Part shown: positions 57,151 to 64,000 of the stretch, piece after piece
Position numbering within the stretch: the first letter of the stretch is position 1
Layout of the letters: each line of letters opens with the position of its first letter
DNA from: Pollenia angustigena
Taxonomy: Eukaryota > Arthropoda > Insecta > Diptera > Polleniidae
DNA length: 64,000 bases
NCBI GenBank assembly: GCA_930367215.1
Contig: OV884057.1
Span: forward strand, 197,955,621-198,019,620
Reading direction: 5' to 3'
Notes under the pieces: generated by a model
Databases searched by the model: none
What the model saw: only the letters and a program-made list of their open reading frames with translations
Told to the model about the DNA's origin: nothing
Made by a program: the position numbers and the translations under genes

Positions 57151-60100
57151 TCTTAAGAACAACGATAAGTATTAAATTTGTGTCCTATCTGTATCTTTTT
57201 GTTTGGAATTATAAGTAAGGTTAGAACAGGATGTTTAGCGCCCCTGGACCCTATCCTTTGCACTTAAGTGGCACTTTATATAGCCTATGTCCGTAAGGAG
57301 GTTCCGTTCTTCATTTTATTGAAGAAATTTTTAAAATCGGACTATCAGTTCCGGAGGTTACCTCTTTCAAACATAAAAACTTTTCAGCTTAGTGCAGATA
57401 ACGCCCTGTGAAAATCTGATTTTTCAATTGCAAAGCGTTGCCACCGCGTTATTTCGGTTCGCTGCCATCAATTTCTATGGGCATAACATACAGTCTACAA
57501 CAGACATGAAATGCTTAACATTAACAGTAAAATTATGTTATTGTTAAGTATAGACTCATCATGTAAGAGGTTTTCTCATGTTATTACACTGTTTTTAATG
57601 CAAATGTTTTAACAACGCTTTTATAACATCATGTTATAACAGCAAATCAAGTCAGTTGTACACGGGGAGTTGCCACTCTTGTTAAGGTTCAAAATTATTC
57701 TCCTAATTATCCTTGCCTTACCCACTGTGCAACGTTACATAAAAAAGCGTCTAAAACAAATGAACAATGTCAGCTCATAAATTTTTATGTGAATTTTTTT
57801 TCTTCCTACTGCGTGTATGTGTTTCTTTTGTGTGTTTTTGTTTAAATGGGTGAATGTGTTACAATTGTTTTAATATCCATTTTTTTGTAAGACAACAACA
57901 AACACAAAAAACAATTTAATTTATATCGATCTAAAAAGTAAAAATTGTATAGACAACAAAATTTGATTAAACATTAACTTTGCAGTGAAGAAAAAGAAAG
58001 ATTGACTTGAATAAATAAATCTACTTTAATTTTATTCCAATTTAAAACTTTTGGCTAAAAATCTGAAAAAAGTTTTTTCGGAAAAAAAATATTTAAAACG
58101 GTGATTTTTCAAAAAGGTTTAATTTTCCGGTAAAATTAAATTGGCATCAATTCAAGATTTAAAACTTTAGGAAATAAATTTTCTAATAAGGTTACCTCCC
58201 TTAAAAATCTTTTCTTTCTAAATATTATAAATTAAAGACTTATTTGACAAATAAAAAGAAAATCTCATTTACTAAAATGTAATTATTTAAAATTAAATTA
58301 TATTTACAATTCTCATGACGGTGACTCTGTTTTAAGGACATCCCATTTTAAGGATAACATACAACCCAAATAAGAACCTGTACAAGAGATAACAGCAAAA
58401 CTCCAAAGCAAATAATATTCAATTTCCACAATGCACAAACAAGGAAATGGCCGAAAGGTTCAACAGACCAAAAATGACCTAAAACCAAATAAAATAGAGC
58501 AAAATAAACACAACTTCTAGAAAAATGTGATATTAAATTGAATATGTGTCTATGTACACAGGCAAGTAAGGATTTCTGTGATTGTGTTGGTAAGAAAGAG
58601 GCCAAAGAGTCAACTTGTATTGGATGAATAAAATTGCATACTTGATTTCACGTGATTCTTTCTGTTTTTTGTTTTATCCACTTTAAGATTCTGGTTTTGT
58701 TTAGTTTTTTTCTTTTTTCCCTTTTTCCATTTTTCCCATTTATGTATTTTTTTCTCATACCTTAAAAAAAATTGCAAACGAAAAATTCAAATTATAGCAG
58801 ATTGTTCTGCCTTCTATAATGGTTTCTTCTGGTTGCTGTATAGAAAAATAAATGCAAAATGAAACGAAAATAAAGCCTTGTAAATGGACATGTTCTCGCT
58901 AGTGCAAACATTAATGTTAAATGACCATACAGGATGTTTGCACAAATATCTATACGACAAACACACACCTACATAATTCATATTATACGATAAACATGAG
59001 GACAATTTATAAATCTTTCCATTTATCTAGTCCACATGTTGTTTGCATAGGAAAGAATAGAAGACAAGACTGTTGAGGAGAAAGTTAACGTGTCGGAGAA
59101 GAAAAATTATTTTTTTTATGTTCTAGCAAAGAAAAACAAAATATCCTTTTGTACGAGTATTGTTTGTTGAAGTGGGCACTTAATGCTGTCAGCGTCTCGT
59201 TGCCTGTCAGCAGTTTAACAAAAAAAAAAAAAAAAAAAAAAACACACACAGTTTGATGAAAATGCTACTATATGGATAGACAGTTGAATTGTTTGCAAGC
59301 CATCAAACAACAGTCAGTTAGTCAGATTGGATTACCCAAGACCGCAACGAACGTTAGAAACAGGTGAAACTGAATAAGTGGAAAATAATATTAAGCTTAT
59401 CAAATATTTTCATTAGTGAAGAGGTAAAAGGAAGCGGATTCCTTTGCCATTTCGAAAAATTAATAAATATTCCATAAAAAATATAAATCTATCAATTTTC
59501 ATACTAATAACGTGTCTTTCTTTTAATAAATTATTTGAAAACCACGTCACATTATTGGCCTTTGATACTTAAGACTTAACTCTTGATTTTCGCAAAATAC
59601 AGTGAGGTATATGAGAGGAAGAAAAAAATCTCTTAATAGACTACGAATACCTCAAGAATGTTGCATCCATGGTGGTGCAAAATACATGCTTTGATGTTCA
59701 TTTAATTCGTGTATTTAAAATACAAAAAAAAAAAATTTAATACACCACTCTTTCTCATCCATTTAACTTCCCTGCAAGCAATTTGGTAGTCGACTACAAA
59801 AATAACGCATTTAAAATTAACTTTTTAACAACTAACTATAAGCTAACTATAAATAAATGCAGAAATTCCCCGAAATTAATGCGAGTGAATTATGTGCGGT
59901 AATTTTTTTTTATTTTCGTTTGTTTCTTGTCTTTGTTTTCTTATGTTATTTCGAAATTTGATTTTTATAACTGTTTATTGTTTTGTTTAAGCAAAATTTA
60001 AGTGTCGCAGTGACGCCTGCCGATCATTTGTCTCAAATGAGGAAGATACGGACCAGAGATCAGCAATGAGTAGTGAAAAAGTGAGTAGAGCCGAATCATG

Positions 60101-60511
60101 ACTCATAATTTCTTGTACTTATACGCACTCATACTTATTGTAATTCGATCGAAACTCATATTCACTCAGAAGTTTGATTTTACTCATCGTACTCATACTT
60201 AGAACATTTATGTAACGGTTGATTTAGATTCAACAGAACTCAATGTGTATAAGCGAAGCAAAATGAGAGTCATACGTAAGTATGATTCTCAAACGAACTT
60301 ATTTTAAGCAAGGCTGCCAGATAAAATATGTGTAGCAGGGATGATAAATGAGAAAACCAATATCGTACCAACGAACTTGTAAAATCGTACGTTATCGACT
60401 CTAATAGTACTAAATCATTTTTTTATAATACTTTCTTGCCAATTTTACAAAATGCACCCAAATTTGTTTGTTTTTAATATTCTTGCCATTTTTTTTTGCA
60501 CTTTTTACTAA
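57151..60511. other. AT-rich spacer, no gene supported
   Basis: A CCCACTGTG word with GCAACGTTAC at 57721-57738 resembles the mariner right end at 50616. 59221-59242 is a run of 22 A. The frames 58348-58605 and 58814-59005 on the minus strand have membrane-like Phe/Leu/Val-rich readings but no family signature. Confidence 0.45.
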
Positions 60512-60823
60512 CCCTGCGGCCACACGGTCAAGTTGTTCTTGATAGTCTTTTACATATACTGCTTGTCAAAACTTACATATATTGAAAGCTGTGACGTAGG
60601 CTGCATTCAATTTGTAAGCAATTTACTTTCCCGATGTCATCAAATAAACAATTTATAAAGAAAAACATGTTATCAGCTGTTAAATTGAAAGTAAAATTGC
60701 CAAACAAATGGAAAAGTGAAATTTAAAGCCATCTCGTGGTCAATTTAAAAAGTGCTTGTGTTAGTAAAAAAGTGAGAGTGTATCGCAAATTGAAAGGCAA
60801 AACGTGATCGTGTGGCCACCAAG
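60512..60823. mobile_element. TAA-flanked TIR element, 312 bp, relative of element 3
   Basis: Ends CCCTGCGGCCACACGGTCAA and, reverse-complemented, CTTGGTGGCCACACGATCAC, with TAA on both sides (60509-60511, 60824-60826). It shares AGTCTTTTACATATACTG, GCTGTGACGTAGGCTGCA and GCAATTTACTTT with 34011-34531, and GTGAGAGTGTAT near its right end. Confidence 0.9.
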
Positions 60824-60999
60824 TAAATGAAGAGACACTTTTTGTTTTATTAAAACTTTCAGAGTTAATGAAGGTTATATTCACTCTTATTCCATTTAAC
60901 GTCGTCTCGAATTTCCGATAATTTAGCAATTTTAATGGAATTTTTTCTATTTCTTATATTTTTAGGAACTTTTAATCAATTTTTTGAATTTTTATATAA

Positions 61000-61117
61000 G
61001 TCTTTCAGAAAGCCTGAGTTTATTGGTGAGAGGGACGGAGAACATGCTTTTCTTTTCTCTTCTCTCACCCATAAACTCTGACTTTCTGAAAGAAAACTTT
61101 CATGGTGAACCCAGCCG
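61000..61117. mobile_element. hairpin MITE (TTCACACTATGAAAG family), copy 3
   Basis: The left arm is shortened to GTCTTTCAGAAAGCCTGAGT. The right arm CTGACTTTCTGAAAGAAAAC continues to TTTCATGGTGAACCCAG. The loop is GA/CT-rich. The outer part of the left arm has been lost. Confidence 0.75.
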
Positions 61118-61744
61118 AATACTAAAATTAATTTTCAGTAAAACTAACATTTGTCAACCGATTTTATGGCTTGTTTTATTCGTAATATACTGAACTTTTC
61201 GATAAATTATGTACAAGAACGCAAGAACTTGGAAGTTTTTTTTAATACACTTTTAATATTTATAATTTTTATAATTTTTGCTATAAAAGTCTGATTAATA
61301 GAGAAATATTTGTATAATATTTGTGATGAAATTCTTTAATTACGGAAATCTTATTAAAAAACGACGTTTAAAATTCTTACGCTTTGCGTTTTTGATTTCC
61401 AGAACACCCCTGATAAATATTAAAATATTGCTCTTATTACTTTTTTTATAAAAAAAATGTATCGCTACAAATTTCAGAATAATTCCGATACAGATGATAA
61501 TTTTGAAAAGTATTGTAATCAAAATCGGGCAAATTGTTCTCCAGTTATGATAAAAGGTATAAGCATAACCGCCTTAATTCTGGCAAAATATTGGTCTAGC
61601 CCATACAAAAACTAGACGTGATAGAACTAATCTGTAAACAGATTTGGTTTCATCAATTAAAATCACATAACAAAGATTTTGAGAGCCAATTTTTTTTTTT
61701 GTTTTTTGCCGACCCGTGTTATTATATTATTATTATTATGTTGT
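61118..61744. other. AT-rich spacer
   Basis: Nothing supported apart from short A and T runs. Confidence 0.45.
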
Positions 61745-62210
61745 TTTTATACCATGTACTAGCTTAACCCGGTGCGCTTCGCTACACTGCTTTCACGACC
61801 TTTGAAGACTTTCCCTTTAATAGTTCTTCAGTAGAGAGATATTTAATATCCTATGAGAGGTATTTTCCCCTGCGCCTAAACGCTTTATTTTTATTTTCAT
61901 AAGTGTAGTATACCATAAGAGTGAGTTTCAGTTTTGGGACTCAGAAGATCCTACTACCAAAAGTTCAACAAAATGCGTGCAGCAGCTCTTAAGATATGCG
62001 ATAATTAATGTTGGCATCCTATGGGGGCTACCAATTCCCCTGCCCCTATCGAAAAAATAAGTATCCTATTTTATTTTTAGGGCTCACGTGATACTACTGG
62101 GAAAATTTCAGGAAAATCGGTTCAGTAGTTTAGGAGTCCATAAGCCAACAAAAAAACAAAAATTTTTCATTTTTATATATGTATATGTATATAGAAGATA
62201 GATAATATGT
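61745..62210 (+). repeat. dispersed repeat with GTGCGCTTCGCTACAC start
   Basis: Opens TACTAGCTTAACCCGGTGCG and closes with GGAAAATTTCAGGAAAATCG, GTTCAGTAGTTTAGGAGTCC and a TATATATGTATATG run. Shorter relatives of the opening block lie at 13447, 45128 and perhaps 54053. The class is unknown to me; no coding sense. Confidence 0.5.
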
Positions 62211-62401
62211 TACCTATTTGATATTTTAAATAAATTCTAATGTCCGTATTACGGACATTAGAAATGCCTTTAAGTTTATAAAAAAACGAAAAGTCCATGC
62301 AGAACGCATAATAGGTATAAGTAAAAATACTTAAAATATCAACATAACTGATTTCAAAATAAAAAGAAAAATACTAAAATAAAATAGTTTTTAATAATTA
62401 A

Positions 62402-63005
62402 CCCTGCCTTTACACATGCAAGTAGTGGCATGCCACTGTTGTATACATATTATCAAAGAAAATTTGTTCGAAATAGTCGAATCTCATGCCATTAACTTTT
62501 GTGATTACACATGCCACTGCGAGTTCATTTTCAAAATGTCGTAGAAGCGTCAACTTGAGCAAATTTGTTTACTTCTCAAATTAAAAAAAAAGTACCAGAA
62601 AACGAAAAAGAGTTACCGAGTTAATCATAGTGGCACATTTTTGGGGAAATTTTTTCATTTATTTATATTAGCATTATTTTAACGATATTAATGCTCTATT
62701 ATTAACAAACTTGCTTTTATTTATGCGCGTTTTAAAAAAATTAATCATAATAATTCTTTATTAAGTTAAAACTTCAATAACAATTTGACAACAATCCAAA
62801 TTAAATCCAATTAATGAATTAAATTTTTAACAGGGTAACATTGCTTATCGTTTTGACATTTAGTGGCATGCTAGTGCCAAATTTCCACTCGCATGCAATT
62901 TTTGCTGCCACTGGAGCTGCCATTGCGAAAAATGTGAGTGTATTAGTAAAAAAGTGTGAGTGTATTGAGTTTTTCGAACTGGCAGTGGCATGTGTAAATG
63001 CTAGG
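62402..63005. mobile_element. TAA-flanked TIR element, 604 bp
   Basis: Ends CCCTGCCTTTACACATGC and, reverse-complemented, CCTAGCATTTACACATGC, then AGTGGCATGCCACT and GCCACTGCCAG words. TAA on each side (62399-62401, 63006-63008). Near the right end is GTGAGTGTATTAGTAAAAAA, which parallels 34045-34085 and 60760-60790. Confidence 0.9.
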
Positions 63006-63008
63006 TAA

Positions 63009-63280
63009 AAATAAAATCTTTTCCTTACTAAGCTTATGGTGTATTAACATAAAGTTAGCTCAAAGCTAACTACTACCTTACCAACTTTTAGCTAACTCAC
63101 TTTAAGCTAACTAATAAGTAGCTAACTTTAAGTTAGTTGAAAAGTCATGCAGAGTCGGAAAATTGACTACTTCCTATGATATGCCAATGTTAAAATAGTC
63201 AGTTGGTTCCATTAAAAATAATCCAGGCATCAACCACAACTAGCTTGAAAAAAGTTAACTTAAAGTTAACTGAGTTGCTT
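63009..63280. repeat. AGCTAACTNTAAG-rich stretch
   Basis: From 63055 to 63145, and again near 63255, GCTAACT, TTAGTTA and AAGTTAACT words recur in both orientations, giving a small foldback region. Cause unknown. Confidence 0.45.
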
Positions 63281-63620
63281 GTAGGGTTATTACATATTGG
63301 TGTTAAAAAAATTTGCGCCCAGCAGCTTAGAAAGCTATTTGATCATTCTCTTGAACAAATTTTTTTTTGTTTTTTTAATAACCAGTTTTTTAAACGCTGC
63401 TATAAACTTAAAAAATGCTCTTTTTACTAAGTTGCTGCAAACGGTAAAATATGCAAAAATATGCACTAACAAATCGATGCCAAAATTCATAAAAAGCTCT
63501 AAAACTGATAAATATATTGTTTCTGCCATCATTGGTCGCACAAAGAAAAACATACAATTGCATATTTTTGAGTTCCCTGATAATCATTATGCTTTGATAA
63601 GACATTATGAGAAGGTTTAA
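63281..63620 (+). repeat. ATATGC repeat family, fragment 3 (best preserved)
   Basis: Contains GTAAAATATGCAAAAATATG and the block translating as TNKSMPKFIKSSKTDKYIVS, AIIGRTKKNIQLHIFEFPD and then HYEKV before a stop. The open stretch 63297-63620 is 107 codons, but its first half is low-complexity. Two more copies are at 24320-24500 and 26500-26830. Possibly the conserved tail of an unrecognised transposon protein. Confidence 0.5.
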
Positions 63621-63763
63621 GCGGAAAAAACGTACACAAATTATACAATTTTACTTTAAAAATCAATCATCGATTCGCGCTCATGTTTGTTAATAAACGA
63701 AATTGCCTCATATGAGGTAAGACCAATCCGCAACAGAAACTACACTGAAAACATTTTCTTCAC

Positions 63764-64000
63764 AGATCCAATGAAATTTACATTAAAATTCAACCTATGT
63801 AACCCTTCATTGGATTAATGAAGGATTAATAAAATCAATGACAAAATTTTCATTGATTTTAAGAATCCTCATTGAAAAAATGGATAAAATAAACGTTTAC
63901 CATTAAAGTAATGAAAAATTTTCATTGATTTTACGAAACATTTCATTAATCCAATAAAGGGTTACATAGGTTGAATTTTAATGTAAATTTCATTGGATCT
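63764..64000. mobile_element. foldback MITE with 58-bp arms, cut by the window end
   Basis: 63764-63821 begins AGATCCAATGAAATTTACAT. Its near-perfect reverse complement occupies 63943-64000. Upstream, CACTGAAAACATTTTCTTCA (from about 63743) suggests the true left end lies further out and the right end lies beyond the window. The centre repeats TTTTCATTGATTTTA. Confidence 0.8.

Noticed and set aside
58348..59005. Two minus-strand frames with membrane-like readings
   Set aside because: Phe/Leu/Val-rich readings are expected of T-rich strands; there are no splice-bounded exons, no domain and no partner gene.

Overview
This window looks like repeat-rich, non-coding nuclear DNA from a fly. A calyptrate fly (house fly, blow fly or flesh fly type) is most likely. 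The base composition is strongly AT-rich. Several repeats have the layout of dipteran mini-me/DINE-1-like elements: a TA run, a short conserved core, a GTCY run and a terminal hairpin. Species is inference only. I see no convincing host exon, no intact host gene, no rRNA or canonical tRNA gene, no CRISPR array and no bacterial features. No open frame can be defended as an intact gene; the longest are pieces of dead transposons or readings through simple repeats.

Layout. 0-9 kb: one AGAGAAAAAA-terminus MITE, two mini-me-like copies (the second carries a nested TA-flanked MITE), a GC-richer duplicated repeat with a tRNA-like promoter, and SINE-like copies. 9-13 kb: a TAGTTC minisatellite and a 1.4-kb array of a short palindrome (AAAAAGTcACTTTTT). 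13.5-17.7 kb: a dead Jockey-type LINE inside a degenerate repeat array, then a MITE. 19-26 kb: SINE-like copies, a pogo/Tigger-type transposase relic split by two MITEs, and a second pogo-like TIR element. 30-36 kb: another pogo/Tigger relic and a nest of elements flanked by TAA or TTA, including three abutting head to tail, plus a 0.5-kb inverted duplication of a Penelope-like fragment with hammerhead-ribozyme motifs. 40-48 kb: more MITEs, a 1.75-kb mini-me-like copy with six 153-bp units, and a three-deep nest of insertions. 49.4-53.3 kb: a mariner relic and a piggyBac relic. 54-64 kb: a GTACCA-rich repeat split by two MITEs, further TAA-flanked elements and a MITE cut by the window edge.

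The sequence is best read as a record of insertions rather than a set of cooperating genes. At two places removing an element exactly restores the reading frame of the transposase beneath it, which gives a relative order of events. I found no clearly new biological system. The observations most worth a second look are the ribozyme motifs, the TAA-linked element train, the restored pogo frame and the palindromic minisatellite.
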